Shown here one piece after another: positions 1-9,588 of a stretch of DNA of 63,244 nt. Source of the DNA: Novosphingobium sp. Lineage in GTDB: Bacteria; Pseudomonadota; Alphaproteobacteria; Sphingomonadales; Sphingomonadaceae. How positions within the stretch are numbered: the stretch's first letter is position 1; every line of letters begins with the position of its first letter. Under the pieces are notes generated by a model. The model had not been told where the DNA came from and did not search any database. It saw only the letters and a program-made list of their open reading frames with translations. The translations under genes were made by a program, and so were the position numbers. The stretch spans positions 1-63,244 of the forward strand of contig JADLHU010000102.1 in assembly GCA_020848655.1 (NCBI GenBank), read 5' to 3'.

Positions 1-38
1 GCCTTCACCGATTTTTTCAAGGAGGATTTGGGCTTCAT
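1..38 (-). CDS. Possible start of a gene running off the window (5' end only)
   Basis: A reverse-strand ATG at 36-38 is preceded by a purine-rich GAAGGAACGAAG and opens a frame reading MKPKSSLKKSVKA before the window ends. It lies just downstream of the broken nifA. Only twelve to thirteen codons are visible, so this is a guess. The start codon and first codons form one arm of the inverted repeat at 19-79. Confidence 0.22.
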   Translation of the reverse strand, partial: MKPKSSLKKSVK

Positions 39-79
39 CTTCGTTCCTTCGTCACTACGACGAAGCCCAAATCCTCCTT
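19..79. repeat. 18-bp perfect inverted repeat with 25-nt loop
   Basis: Arms at 19-36 and 62-79 are exact reverse complements (AAGGAGGATTTGGGCTTC on the left). No U-run follows on either strand; on the nifA strand the hairpin is followed by A residues, so it does not look like an intrinsic terminator. It sits about 40 bases beyond the point where NifA similarity ends. It could be a rearrangement or assembly junction, or an RNA hairpin masking the start codon at 38. Confidence 0.85.
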
Positions 80-90
80 AATTCACAACC

Positions 91-1485
<1,395 letters not shown>

Positions 1486-1662
1486 CTCGCCACTCCTACG
1501 ACTGGCGCATCCTCTCCGGATCGAAGGACCAGCCGTTGTCTACGGCCTGGCAGGACTCGGTAGGTCAATGTGGTAAGGTCGCAGAAATCCATCGCCTTCG
1601 CAATCGCAAAATCCCGCGCTGCGCCTGCGTTGCGCGCCGGTCGCCCGGTGCCGCCCGCGCGC

Positions 1663-1974
1663 TCAGCCGAACTTGTAGAGGACGCCGAACCCGCCACGCG
1701 GATAGTTCCATTCGATCTCGCCGGTGGCGGCGGTGACGATGCGGCAGGTGCCGCATTCGACGCAGCCATCGGCGCTGATTTCCACTTGTCCGCCATCGCC
1801 CAGGCTATAGCAGCCGGCGGGGCAGAGGTGGGTCATCGCCAGCAGCCCTTCCGAGGGCGTATCATGCGGCTTGATGCGGATATGCGGCCGTCCCGCATCG
1901 ACCAGATAGCGGTTCTGGAACAGCTTTTCCTCAACTTTCACACCGGCCCCGCCGGCTGCGTTCAATTCGCCCAT
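1663..1974 (-). CDS. fixX: Ferredoxin-like protein FixX
   Basis: FixX is the ferredoxin-like subunit of the FixABCX electron-bifurcating complex that supplies reductant to nitrogenase. The 103-residue product has the family length and the cysteine pattern seen in CPAGCY and CVECGTC, which should hold a [4Fe-4S] cluster. It lies upstream of nifA in the same direction, matching the fixABCX-nifA order known in rhizobia. However, the gene before it is a serine acetyltransferase, and fixA, fixB and fixC are not in the window. A GGGAG ribosome site precedes the start. Without FixABC elsewhere it would have no partner. Confidence 0.88.
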   Translation of the reverse strand: MGELNAAGGAGVKVEEKLFQNRYLVDAGRPHIRIKPHDTPSEGLLAMTHLCPAGCYSLGDGGQVEISADGCVECGTCRIVTAATGEIEWNYPRGGFGVLYKFG

Positions 1975-1986
1975 CGCCGTTACTCC

Positions 1987-2604
1987 CTATCGCCACGCCC
2001 GCACGAGGCGGAACGCATCGCCCACCGGGTCGGACATCAGGTGGTGCGACAGGTCGATCCGCCCGCCGACGATACGCCGTTCACGCCGGTCGATGACGAT
2101 GCGGCCGGGAATGCCGACAACGGTCATGCGTGGTGGCACCGGATCGACGACAACGCTGTTCGCGCCGATGCGCGCGCCCGCGCCGATGGTGACGGGGCCA
2201 AGGATCTTGGCGCCGCAGCCGACCAGCACGCCGTCCTCCAGCGTCGGATGGCGCTTGCCGGGAGACCAGCTCGTGCCGCCCAGCGTGACCCCGTGATAAA
2301 GCGTCACGTCGTTGCCGATCTGCGCGGTTTCCCCGATGACGACGCCCGCGCCGTGATCGATGAAGAAGCGCAGCCCGATGACCGCGGCGGGGTGAATGTC
2401 GACATTGGTGAGCACGCGCGCGAACCAGGCCACCAGGCGCGCGGAAAACCGCCAGCCGCGCCGCCACAGGCGATGCGCGATGCGATGCCAGATCACCGCG
2501 TGGACGCCGGGATACGTCAGCAGGATTTCCAGCCGGCTGTTAGCGGCGGGATCGCGCGCCGCAACGCAGCGCACGTCTTGCGCGATCTGGCGCCACAGGG
2601 TCAT
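1987..2604 (-). CDS. cysE: Serine O-acetyltransferase of the nif cluster (CysE/NifP type)
   Basis: The enzyme makes O-acetylserine from serine and acetyl-CoA, the precursor of cysteine. In nif clusters this copy is thought to boost cysteine supply for NifS-driven Fe-S assembly. The 205-residue product has a short N-terminal helical part and a left-handed beta-helix of hexapeptide repeats, with the typical [15 protein letters not shown] and [10 protein letters not shown] segments carrying the catalytic His residues. It overlaps the end of nifV by four bases and is followed twelve bases later by fixX, so it is translationally coupled inside the nifUSV operon. Confidence 0.92.
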   Translation of the reverse strand: MTLWRQIAQDVRCVAARDPAANSRLEILLTYPGVHAVIWHRIAHRLWRRGWRFSARLVAWFARVLTNVDIHPAAVIGLRFFIDHGAGVVIGETAQIGNDVTLYHGVTLGGTSWSPGKRHPTLEDGVLVGCGAKILGPVTIGAGARIGANSVVVDPVPPRMTVVGIPGRIVIDRRERRIVGGRIDLSHHLMSDPVGDAFRLVRAWR

Positions 2605-3743
2605 TGCAGCACTCCATGCGCGGTGGCGGCGTGCATTTCGGCCAGTTCGATCACGCTCACCGCGCGCTTCTGGCTGATCGCGCGGGCGCGCACTTCGGCC
2701 AGGATCGCGCCGATCCGCTGATGATCGCTTTCCAGCCCGATCGAGCGCAGCATCGAACCGATCGCGGCGCTGCCGCTGTGCTTGCCCAGCACGATGGTCC
2801 GTTCGCGCCCGAAGGCGGTCGGATCGAGCGCTTCATACGTGCCCGCATCGCGCAACAGGCCCGAGACGTGGATGCCCGATTCATGCGCGAACACACTGCC
2901 GCCAACGATCGACTTGGATTCGGGGATCGGTCGCCGCGCGGCTTCGGCGACCAGTTCGGCGAGACCGGTCAGGCGTTCCAGCGCCACGCCGGTGCTGCGC
3001 CGCTGCGTTTCGCGCAGGCCGGTGACGACTTCCTCCAGCGCCGCGTTGCCGGCCCGCTCGCCAAGGCCAAGGACGCAGACGCTGGCGTGCGTCGCCCCGC
3101 CCCGCACCGAAGCCAGCGTGTTGGCGGTGGCGAGGCCGAGGTCGTCGTGGCCATGGAATTCCAGCTCGATATCGGTTTCGGCGCAAAGCGCGCGAAAGAT
3201 GCTGCACGTCTCGAACGGATCGAGCACGCCGAGCGTATCGGCATAGCGGAAGCGGTGCGCGCCAGCCGTCTCGGCCACCACGATCGCGCGCTTCAGGAAA
3301 TCGATGTCGGCGCGGCTGGCATCCTCGCCGCCCACCGAAACGCGCAGGCCCCGTTCGCGCGCATAGCGCACGGTGCGTTCGATGCGATCGAGCACGTCGA
3401 TGCGCCCGGTGCCGAACTTGGCCCTGATCTGGCGGTCGGAAACCGGCACGGAAAGATGCAGGCGCCCGACGCCGCTTTCCAGCGCGGCATCGATATCGTG
3501 CGGCATCATCCGGCACCAGGCGATCACGTCGGCGCGGCGCACCGCAGCGCGGATCGCCGCCAGCGTATCGATTTCCTCGCGGCCCATCGCCGGAATGCCG
3601 GCTTCGATCTCGTCCACCCCGGCAGCTTCGATGGCGAGCGCGATGGCCAGCTTTTCCTCTGGCGTGAAGGCCACGCCGGGCGCTTGCTCGCCATCGCGAA
3701 GCGTGCTGTCGTTGATGATGACGGGCGGCAGGGCGGCGGGCAT
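2601..3743 (-). CDS. nifV: Homocitrate synthase
   Basis: NifV condenses acetyl-CoA with 2-oxoglutarate to make R-homocitrate, the organic ligand of FeMo-co. The 380-residue product has the DRE-TIM aldolase signature near the N-terminus ([12 protein letters not shown]), the barrel motif [14 protein letters not shown] with metal-binding His residues, and the later GKHSGSAAI segment. Length matches the family. It follows nifS after a 14-base gap and overlaps cysE by four bases. Confidence 0.95.
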   Translation of the reverse strand: MPAALPPVIINDSTLRDGEQAPGVAFTPEEKLAIALAIEAAGVDEIEAGIPAMGREEIDTLAAIRAAVRRADVIAWCRMMPHDIDAALESGVGRLHLSVPVSDRQIRAKFGTGRIDVLDRIERTVRYARERGLRVSVGGEDASRADIDFLKRAIVVAETAGAHRFRYADTLGVLDPFETCSIFRALCAETDIELEFHGHDDLGLATANTLASVRGGATHASVCVLGLGERAGNAALEEVVTGLRETQRRSTGVALERLTGLAELVAEAARRPIPESKSIVGGSVFAHESGIHVSGLLRDAGTYEALDPTAFGRERTIVLGKHSGSAAIGSMLRSIGLESDHQRIGAILAEVRARAISQKRAVSVIELAEMHAATAHGVLQ

Positions 3744-3757
3744 GGCTTTACACTCCG

Positions 3758-4963
3758 TCAGGCGTAGCTGGGCTTGAATTCGGCGGTGCGCACATCGCGT
3801 TCACGCCAGAACGGCGACATTTCGCGCAGCCGCTCGATGATCGGCGGCATCGCTTCCAGCACGCGATCGACATCGGCATCGCTGTTCTCGCGGCTGAAGG
3901 AAAAGCGGATCGCGCCGTGCGCCGCGGTGTAGGGCACGTTCATCGCGCGCAGCACATGGCTGGGTTCGAGCGAGCCGGACGTGCAGGCCGAGCCGGACGA
4001 GGCGGCGATGCCATCGCGGTTCATCAGCAGGAGGATGGCCTCGCCCTCGATATATTCGAAGGCGACATTGGCGGTGTTGGGCAGCCGGTTTTCGGTATCG
4101 CCCGTGACGAAGCTGTTGCCGATGCGTTGCAGCAGGCCCTGTTCCAGCCGGTCGCGCAGGGCGGCGACGCGGGTCTGTTCGTCTGCCATGTGGGCCAGCG
4201 CCAGTTCGGCTGCCTTGCCAAGGCCGATGATGCCCGGCGCGTTTTCGGTGCCGGCGCGCCGGCCGCGTTCCTGGTGGCCGCCGCGCACCAGCGGGCGAAA
4301 GCGCACGCCCTTGCGGACATAGAGCGCGCCGATCCCTTTCGGGCCGTGCAGCTTGTGGCCGGACAGCGAAAGCATGTCGATCTCGCTTTCCGCCAGGTTC
4401 ATCGGGATCTTGCCGACCGCCTGCACCGCATCGGTGTGAAACAGCGCGCCAGCCTCGTGCGCCAGGTGCGCCAGCCGTTCGACTGGAAAGATCGTGCCGG
4501 TTTCGTTGTTCGCCCACATGATCGAGACGATCGCCGTCTTCGGCCCCAGCGCCTTGGCATAGGCGTCCATGTCCAGCCGGCCGCGCGCATCCACGCCGAT
4601 CACGTGGACGGTGACGCCGCGCGTCTTTTCCAGATGCGCGACCATGCTCAGCACGGCGGGATGTTCGACCGCGGAGGTCACGATCTCATCGCGCCCGGCC
4701 TGGGTTTCCAGCGCGGAAAGGATGGCGCTGTTGTCCGCCTCCGTCCCGCTCGACATATAGACGATCTCGTGATCGAAGGCGGCGCCCAGCAGCGCCTGCA
4801 ATTGCTTGCGCGCCGTGGCGAGCGCGCTGCCCACTTCCGCGCCGAAAGCGTGCATCGAGCTGGCGTTGCCGAATTGTTCGGTGAAGAACGGCAGCATGGC
4901 CTGCACCACTTCGGGGTCGGTGCGCGTGGTGGCGTTGTTGTCGAGATAGACCGGGTTCGTCAT
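3758..4963 (-). CDS. nifS: Cysteine desulfurase NifS
   Basis: NifS takes sulfur from cysteine and passes it to NifU for nitrogenase cluster assembly. The start at 4963 ([13 protein letters not shown]) has a GAGGAGG ribosome site; the frame stays open further upstream, but that part overlaps nifU. The 401-residue protein shows the PLP lysine in [11 protein letters not shown] and the persulfide cysteine in [17 protein letters not shown], both family hallmarks. nifU ends at 4975, so its stop lies 12 bases upstream of the nifS start. Confidence 0.96.
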   Translation of the reverse strand: MTNPVYLDNNATTRTDPEVVQAMLPFFTEQFGNASSMHAFGAEVGSALATARKQLQALLGAAFDHEIVYMSSGTEADNSAILSALETQAGRDEIVTSAVEHPAVLSMVAHLEKTRGVTVHVIGVDARGRLDMDAYAKALGPKTAIVSIMWANNETGTIFPVERLAHLAHEAGALFHTDAVQAVGKIPMNLAESEIDMLSLSGHKLHGPKGIGALYVRKGVRFRPLVRGGHQERGRRAGTENAPGIIGLGKAAELALAHMADEQTRVAALRDRLEQGLLQRIGNSFVTGDTENRLPNTANVAFEYIEGEAILLLMNRDGIAASSGSACTSGSLEPSHVLRAMNVPYTAAHGAIRFSFSRENSDADVDRVLEAMPPIIERLREMSPFWRERDVRTAEFKPSYA

Positions 4964-4974
4964 CGCACGCCTCC

Positions 4975-5895
4975 TCAATGGTACTGGGTTACGGGAATGA
5001 CGACGAGCGGCACGCCGACCGCCTCGACGAGTTTGGCCTGTACGCCCTCGATCGTCGCGCTCGACAGGTGGCACCCCACACAGGCGCCGGTCAGGCGCAC
5101 CATCACGCGGTTGCCGTCCACGTCGATCAGTTCGCAGTCGCCGCCATCGCGCTGCAGGCTGGGGCGGATCGTCTCGATCGTTTCCTCGATCAGGCGGATC
5201 TTCTGGAGCGTGGTGAGCGGCGCCTTGCGCGCTTCGGGCGCGGTGTTGACGATGCCTTTCTTCACCGGACGAACGAAAGCCCGGCGATCGAATGCCAGTT
5301 CGGCCGCCAGCGCGCCTTCGGCCACCATTTCGCCGTTGACGCGCTCCAGCACCTCTTCCAGCCCTTCGGCGCAGGTCGAGCAGCCGCCGCCGGCCTTGGT
5401 GTAGTTGGTGATTTCCTCAACCGAGGTCAGGGCGTTGCCGCGAATGGTGCGCTCGATCATCGCTTCGTCCACGCCGAAGCATTTGCAGATCAGCGCGCCT
5501 TCCTCGTGATCGTCCACCCACACTTCGCCGCGATAATTGGCGACGGCGGCGTGCAGCGCCTCGTAGCCCATGACCGAGCAGTGCATCTTTTCGGGGGGCA
5601 GGCCGCCCAGGAAATCGGCGATGTCCTGGTTGGTCAGCGCCAGCGCCTGCTCCACCGTCTTGCCGATGATGAGTTCGGTGAGCGCGGACGACGACGCGAT
5701 GGCGGAGCCGCAGCCGAACGTCTGGAAGCGGGCGTCGGTGATCACCTGGGTGGGTTCGTCCACCTTGATCATCAGGCGCAGCGCATCGCCGCAACTGATC
5801 GCGCCGACATCGCCGACGCCATTGGCGTCTTCCAGGATGCCCGAGTTCTTCGGGTTGTAGAAATAGTCCTTAACCTTGTCCGTATAGTCCCACAT
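4975..5895 (-). CDS. nifU: Fe-S cluster scaffold NifU
   Basis: NifU is the modular scaffold that builds [2Fe-2S] and [4Fe-4S] clusters for NifH and other nif proteins. Its 306 residues carry all three expected parts: an IscU-like domain with Cys at [12 protein letters not shown] and HCSV; a central BFD-like [2Fe-2S] domain (CKCFG ... GGGCSTC); and a C-terminal Nfu domain with CVGC. Its start lies 12 bases from the hesB stop. Confidence 0.96.
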   Translation of the reverse strand: MWDYTDKVKDYFYNPKNSGILEDANGVGDVGAISCGDALRLMIKVDEPTQVITDARFQTFGCGSAIASSSALTELIIGKTVEQALALTNQDIADFLGGLPPEKMHCSVMGYEALHAAVANYRGEVWVDDHEEGALICKCFGVDEAMIERTIRGNALTSVEEITNYTKAGGGCSTCAEGLEEVLERVNGEMVAEGALAAELAFDRRAFVRPVKKGIVNTAPEARKAPLTTLQKIRLIEETIETIRPSLQRDGGDCELIDVDGNRVMVRLTGACVGCHLSSATIEGVQAKLVEAVGVPLVVIPVTQYH

Positions 5896-5907
5896 GGTGC
5901 GCGCTCC

Positions 5908-6228
5908 TCAGCCGAAGGATTTGCCGCAAGAGCAACTGCTCTCGGCATTGGGATTTTCGAAAGTGAAGCCCGAGCCTTCGAGCGCCACGACAAAGTCGAT
6001 CGTGGTGCCGGCCAGCAGCGGCTGGCTCGCTTCGTCGATGAACACGGCGATGTCGTCGAAGGCGACGATGGCATCGTCGGCGCCCGGTTCCTTGACCAGG
6101 CCCATCATGTACTTGTAGCCGGCGCAGCCGCCCGCCTCGACCTGGATGCGCAGGCCGGCGGGCAGGTCGCTTGCCTTGGAGATCGCGGTCTTCACCGCTT
6201 CGACGGCGCTGTCGGTCAGGACGATCAT
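5908..6228 (-). CDS. HesB/IscA-type Fe-S carrier, first gene of the nifUSV operon
   Basis: This 106-residue A-type carrier has the three family cysteines: one in EAGGCAGYKY and two in the C-terminal SSCSCGKSFG. Such proteins deliver iron or Fe-S clusters, and nif-linked copies (IscA-nif/HesB) sit beside nifU. The frame continues upstream, but the start at 6228 has an AGGAGA ribosome site and lies below the sigma-54 promoter at 6301-6316, making it the first gene of that unit. Confidence 0.92.
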   Translation of the reverse strand: MIVLTDSAVEAVKTAISKASDLPAGLRIQVEAGGCAGYKYMMGLVKEPGADDAIVAFDDIAVFIDEASQPLLAGTTIDFVVALEGSGFTFENPNAESSCSCGKSFG

Positions 6229-6300
6229 GGCGTGTTCTCCTGGCGGGTGGTCCGTGGGCAGCGTCTGCGCGCGGGCCGAAACTGCTCGTGAAGGGTGTTC

Positions 6301-6316
6301 CGCAAAGTCCATGCCA
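6301..6316 (-). promoter_or_regulatory. Sigma-54 promoter of hesB-nifUSV-cysE-fixX-nifA
   Basis: The reverse strand reads TGGCATG-N4-TTGCG, a near-perfect -24/-12 element. It lies about 73 bases upstream of the hesB start, with two NifA sites 76 and 109 bases further upstream. Confidence 0.88.
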
Positions 6317-6391
6317 GTTCGCCGGAACCGGCCAGCGCCGGGCGGATGCGCGGTGCGAGCGCGGGGAAACACCGCCGATTGTCGGATGCGA

Positions 6392-6407
6392 TGTCGGCTT
6401 GCGCACA
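6392..6407. promoter_or_regulatory. NifA upstream activating site
   Basis: TGT-CGGCTTGCGC-ACA matches TGT-N10-ACA exactly. It lies between the two divergent sigma-54 promoters at 6301 and 6472. Confidence 0.8.
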
Positions 6408-6424
6408 TTCGTGACACGCGATTT

Positions 6425-6440
6425 TGTTTCTTTGAACACA
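6425..6440. promoter_or_regulatory. NifA upstream activating site
   Basis: TGT-TTCTTTGAAC-ACA is an exact match, 33 bases from the first site, so the two lie near the same face of the helix. Confidence 0.8.
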
Positions 6441-6471
6441 AAACCGGGTCCGGTCTCTCGGCTCCGGCGAT

Positions 6472-6487
6472 TGGCCCGTTTCCTGCA
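6472..6487 (+). promoter_or_regulatory. Sigma-54 promoter of the unknown gene at 6554
   Basis: TGGCCCG-N4-CTGCA keeps the invariant GG and GC with 12-base spacing and differs from TGGCACG-N4-TTGCW at two positions. It lies 67 bases upstream of the ATG at 6554 and shares the two NifA sites with the hesB promoter. Confidence 0.78.
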
Positions 6488-6553
6488 TCGGATTTCGCGC
6501 ACGCCAAGTTCACGCACGCGATCCCGCGCGCCTGCGGCAAGGAGACGACGACG

Positions 6554-7162
6554 ATGACGACGACCACCGAGGTGAAGCTGGCGGACACCGCCTTCGGCAA
6601 GCTGGATGCGGAGGAGCGGCTGCTCAACGCCGTGCTCAAGGAACCGGCGCCCAAGCCCGGCCACTTCGGCTTTCGCGGCGATATCGCGCTGGCGTTCCAG
6701 GAACAGTTCGCCGATGAAAAGCGCCCGCCGGAATATTCGATCGAACAGGTTCTTGCCGTGGCCGATGCGGCGACCGGCAAGATCCCGGTGCTGGCGGGAT
6801 ACCTGCACAGCTTCGCCTATCTCAAGGATGTGGGCGCGGTGCTGGGCGATCTGCTCAGTCCGACGGGAACCTATGTGTTCTTCGTCAACAACCTCGATTT
6901 CCTGAAGAAGTACCGCGTGGCGCTGACGGCGGATGTCACGTCCTATGTCCTGCCGCTCGATGAATCGACGGTGTGGAAGGAAACGCTGGAACTGGTCGAT
7001 ATCGACAAGAACGACGTGAAGAAGCTGGGCGGCCCGGCCAAGCTGCAACTGGTGATGGACAAGCTGGCCGCGTTCAGCGCCGCCTATCCCGAGATCAGCT
7101 ATGACGAAGGGGTCGCCACGATGGAGCCGGTGCGCAATCGCAACGAGAACCGGCCGGTCTGA
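6554..7162 (+). CDS. Unrecognised protein under NifA/sigma-54 control
   Basis: I do not recognise this 202-residue protein. It has no cysteine, no signal peptide and no membrane segment, so it is probably soluble, cytoplasmic and not a metal-thiolate protein. The N-terminal third is charged (LDAEERLLNAVLKE); the middle has a hydrophobic stretch (GYLHSFAYLKDVGAVLGDLL, then TYVFFVNNLDFLKKY); the end is polar. The start at 6554 follows an AAGGAG ribosome site. It is transcribed away from hesB-nifU from its own sigma-54 promoter with shared NifA sites, so it should be made with nitrogenase. It stands alone, convergent with the Rieske gene. A role in nitrogenase maturation or protection is only inference. 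Confidence 0.85.
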   Translation: MTTTTEVKLADTAFGKLDAEERLLNAVLKEPAPKPGHFGFRGDIALAFQEQFADEKRPPEYSIEQVLAVADAATGKIPVLAGYLHSFAYLKDVGAVLGDLLSPTGTYVFFVNNLDFLKKYRVALTADVTSYVLPLDESTVWKETLELVDIDKNDVKKLGGPAKLQLVMDKLAAFSAAYPEISYDEGVATMEPVRNRNENRPV

Positions 7163-7186
7163 GGCGGTCTGGCGCGGGGTGGGGGA

Positions 7187-7582
7187 TCATTCCACCCCGC
7201 AGCCGCTGTCATGCTCGTCGTCCTCTTCCAGAACGACGCCGGTGACGCAGATGTCGCCCTCCTCGTCGACGACCAGCGCCACCGGCGTCAGCGCGCTGCC
7301 CATGCACGGGCCGTCCACGCATTCCCCTGTGCCCATGTCGAACAGCGCGCCATGCTTGCCGCACAGGATGCGCAGGCCATCTCCATCAAGGAACTGGCCG
7401 CGTTCCCAATCGAGATGCACGCCATCGTGCGGGCAGCGATTTTCATAGGCGAGCACATGCCTGCCCCAGCGGATCACGAAGATCGGCCAGGGGCGGACGT
7501 GGCCATCCTCGGCGCGGCGGGCCAGGACGAAGCCCTGGGCGCGGCGGTTGGGCAACTGGTTCAGCTCGCAGATGGCGTACAT
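7187..7582 (-). CDS. Rieske-type [2Fe-2S] ferredoxin
   Basis: The 131-residue product has the Rieske ligand pairs C-x-H (ENRCPHDGVHLDW) and C-x2-H (ILCGKHGALFD), followed by extra cysteines in TGECVDGPC. It is likely a soluble electron carrier or the Rieske component of a small redox system. The start at 7582 (MYAICELNQ) is chosen as the first ATG giving a Rieske-sized protein; the ribosome site is weak and a GTG eight codons upstream is possible. It diverges from the 104-residue gene at 7655. No sigma-54 element was found for it. Neighbours suggest a nif-related role, but this is inference. Confidence 0.85.
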   Translation of the reverse strand: MYAICELNQLPNRRAQGFVLARRAEDGHVRPWPIFVIRWGRHVLAYENRCPHDGVHLDWERGQFLDGDGLRILCGKHGALFDMGTGECVDGPCMGSALTPVALVVDEEGDICVTGVVLEEDDEHDSGCGVE

Positions 7583-7600
7583 GGCCTGGCCCTTTTCAAA

Positions 7601-7616
7601 TGGCACGGGTCGTGAA
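7601..7616 (+). promoter_or_regulatory. Weak candidate sigma-54 promoter
   Basis: TGGCACG-N4-GTGAA has a perfect -24 half but GA where the -12 element should be GC. It lies 39 bases upstream of the ATG at 7655. No NifA site was found nearby, so this may be chance. Confidence 0.3.
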
Positions 7617-7654
7617 TGGCGCAAGACATCGCAATCCGGCGACAGGAGGTTCCC

Positions 7655-7969
7655 ATGCGCACACTCGTAAAGTTCACTCGCGACGGCCGCCGCGTCGAGG
7701 TCGCCGGCACGGCGATCCTGCTCGATGGCGTGCTGGAATCGCTGGAAGTGACCGATCTGGTCAACCATCCGCGCAAGTTCCAGATCCTGGCCGCCGCGCC
7801 CGATGCGACCCACGTCGCCGGGCGGATCGCGCTGACCGCGCCAGAAGCGCAAGCCGCGCTGGCCGCGCTTTCGGAAGGGCACCGCCAGCTTGCCGCCAGC
7901 CCCGCCGCGATCGCCGAACGCTTCCGGCTGGCGGCCAACCGCCGCGCCTGGTCCGAAGGGATCGAATAG
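7655..7969 (+). CDS. Small nif-island protein of unknown function
   Basis: The 104-residue product starts at 7655 behind a strong AGGAGG ribosome site. It lacks cysteine and looks like an N-terminal beta-rich part (VKFTRDGRRVEVAGTAIL) followed by alanine-rich helices. I do not recognise a family. It is divergent from the Rieske gene and convergent with the globin gene, entirely inside the nif island. Confidence 0.75.
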   Translation: MRTLVKFTRDGRRVEVAGTAILLDGVLESLEVTDLVNHPRKFQILAAAPDATHVAGRIALTAPEAQAALAALSEGHRQLAASPAAIAERFRLAANRRAWSEGIE

Positions 7970-7997
7970 TCAGAGCCGACGTGCCCCGGCATGGCGC

Positions 7998-8456
7998 TCA
8001 GCCGGCCGGGGCCGCAGGCCGTGGGCGCGGTGCCGGCAGGGGCAGCAACCCGGCCTTGAACGACGAGGTCATGTGCGCCGCGCGCTTCAGCGCCAGCGTC
8101 GCGCCGGGGGGCGGCAGCGTCTCGTGCGCCGCCGCGGTGAAGGCCGCCATCCAGCGATCGAAGTGCGCTTCCTCCACTTTCATGTGGGCGTGGTGCGAAT
8201 AGGGCGTGCCGCGCTGGTAGCGCGTGGTGCCCAGCAGGCTGTGCGACCAGAAATCCTCGACGATGGTATAATGCGCTTCGAAATCGCCGATCGCCGCGCG
8301 GAACATCGGCCCGAGCAGGTCGTCGTCGAGCGCCAGCGCATAGAACCGCCGCACCAGCGCGGCGATCTGGGCCTCGGTGGCGACTTGCGGGGCCTCGGCG
8401 CCGGGGTCGAGATCGGTGCAGGGGGATGGTGCGCGTTGGGATGCGGTGTCGGTCAT
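7998..8456 (-). CDS. Truncated haemoglobin (group III-like), last gene of the nifHDK operon
   Basis: The 152-residue product fits a 2-over-2 globin: FYALALDDDLLGPMF in helix B/C, VEDFWSHSLLGTTRY in helix E, and EAHFDRWMAAF with the proximal His region. The pattern is closest to group III truncated globins. In nitrogen-fixing cells such a protein could bind O2 or NO near nitrogenase. The start at 8456 overlaps the nifQ stop by four bases (ATGA), so it is translated with nifQ. The last residues are proline- and alanine-rich. Confidence 0.85.
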   Translation of the reverse strand: MTDTASQRAPSPCTDLDPGAEAPQVATEAQIAALVRRFYALALDDDLLGPMFRAAIGDFEAHYTIVEDFWSHSLLGTTRYQRGTPYSHHAHMKVEEAHFDRWMAAFTAAAHETLPPPGATLALKRAAHMTSSFKAGLLPLPAPRPRPAAPAG

Positions 8457-9091
8457 GCTCGGGCCTCGGGCGGGGAAGGTCGGTCGTTGCGGATGCGCGC
8501 CAGAATGCTTTCGCCGTCTTCCGCGCCGAAGCAAGCCTCGAAATCGTCGCATTCGCTGCACACCGGCGCGGTGCAGAGCGAAAAGCCGGTGGACGAGCAG
8601 ATCGTGCGGTAGAAGAACTTCTTCCATTTCATGTCCTGCCGGTTGCGCGCCGCCAGGTTCGGGAAATGGCGCTGCATCAGCCCGGAAAGCTCACGCCGGC
8701 TGCCGAAGCCGAGATCCTGCCACAAGTGATTGGGCCGCTGGCAGCGCCGCGCGACGATGCGCACCAGAAGCCGGCCGAAGGTGCCGCTGTCGCGGCAATT
8801 GTACCACAGCATGTCGCGCAGCGCGGCTTCGTCGGCCAGCGGCGGCGCGGGCGTCATGTCCAGGCCCTCGATCTCGCGAATCGCGCCGGGAAACATCAAC
8901 TGGAACAGCGCGCGCACTTCCCAGCCTTCCAGTCCCAGCCCGGCAGCCAGCGGCGCGATTCCGGCGCGGGCTTCCTGCGCGGCGATGGCGATCATGCAGG
9001 CGATGACGTGCAGATCGAACAGGTCCGCGCCGTGGGCCGTGCCGTGCCCGGTGAGCCGCGCATAGATGCGTTCGCCGGCGCTGCGCATCAC
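8453..9091 (-). CDS. nifQ: Molybdenum-sulfur donor protein NifQ
   Basis: NifQ carries a Mo-Fe-S cluster and hands molybdenum to NifEN/NifH during FeMo-co synthesis. The 212-residue protein ends with the diagnostic C-x4-C-x2-C-x5-C motif (LCTAPVCSECDDFEACFG). The likely start is GTG at 9091, overlapping the fdxB stop; an ATG one codon further in is an alternative. It is coupled at both ends, to fdxB and to the globin gene. Confidence 0.93.
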   Translation of the reverse strand: MMRSAGERIYARLTGHGTAHGADLFDLHVIACMIAIAAQEARAGIAPLAAGLGLEGWEVRALFQLMFPGAIREIEGLDMTPAPPLADEAALRDMLWYNCRDSGTFGRLLVRIVARRCQRPNHLWQDLGFGSRRELSGLMQRHFPNLAARNRQDMKWKKFFYRTICSSTGFSLCTAPVCSECDDFEACFGAEDGESILARIRNDRPSPPEARA

Positions 9092-9378
9092 GCCGCCTTC
9101 TGGTGCGTCTGGCAGTTGGTCGGGCAGACGCGCGCGCAGGCGCCGCAGCCGATGCAGGCATCGGCGTCGTTCATCGCCATGACCTTCTTTTCCAACTCGT
9201 CGTCGTCGTCATCGTCATCGAGCGAGACGATATCGCCGTCCTCGGTCAGGCCCTTCAGCGTCATCACGTCGCGTCCGCAGACCTTGAAGCAGCGACCGCA
9301 GCCGATGCACAGGTCCGGGTTGATCGAGACGAGGTAGTCCGGCTGCCAGTCCCGCCCGCCGCGTGTTCGAAAGCTCAT
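9088..9378 (-). CDS. fdxB: Nif-specific ferredoxin FdxB (ferredoxin III type)
   Basis: The 96-residue product has two clusters of cysteines, CIGCGRCFKVC and CIGCGACARVC, as in 2[4Fe-4S] ferredoxins of the nif-linked FdxB family. The clusters are separated by an acidic loop with a run of seven Asp. It overlaps the DUF683 gene upstream and nifQ downstream by four bases each. FdxB is thought to supply electrons for FeMo-co assembly. Confidence 0.92.
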   Translation of the reverse strand: MSFRTRGGRDWQPDYLVSINPDLCIGCGRCFKVCGRDVMTLKGLTEDGDIVSLDDDDDDDELEKKVMAMNDADACIGCGACARVCPTNCQTHQKAA

Positions 9379-9578
9379 GGCCTGGCCTCAAGCGCTTTCA
9401 GTGCCGCCTTGCCCGCGTTCAGTGCGGCATAGGTGTCCTGCACGCGCCGGGCGACGTCCATCACGTTTTCGACGCCCAGCGGCAGCTCTTCCGACAGGTC
9501 GTGCAGGTCCATCTTGGCCTGCATCGCCTTGGCCGACAGCTTCTTGATCTCGGCCCTGATCGTCTCGATGTCGCTCAC
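9375..9578 (-). CDS. NifX-associated small helical protein (DUF683 type)
   Basis: The 67-residue, all-helical product (IETIRAEIKKLSAKAMQAKM) corresponds to the small CCE_0567/DUF683 family that follows nifX in many clusters. The start is a GTG at 9578, chosen because GAGGAG lies six bases before it and the ATG further upstream falls inside the preceding gene. It overlaps fdxB by four bases. Its biochemical role is not established. Confidence 0.85.
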   Translation of the reverse strand: MSDIETIRAEIKKLSAKAMQAKMDLHDLSEELPLGVENVMDVARRVQDTYAALNAGKAALKALEARP

Positions 9579-9588
9579 GGCGGTCTCC

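Noticed and set aside
19..79. Inverted repeat as the nifA terminator
   Set aside because: On the nifA strand the stem is followed by A residues, not U, so it does not fit an intrinsic terminator.
3917..5404. Long open frame on the + strand across nifS-nifU
   Set aside because: It is antisense to two clear nif genes, has low-complexity His/Ala/Arg composition and no family match; GC-rich shadow frame.
9205..9230. Run of seven Asp codons in fdxB resembling a simple repeat
   Set aside because: It lies in the acidic inter-cluster loop of this ferredoxin family and keeps the frame; no sign of instability.
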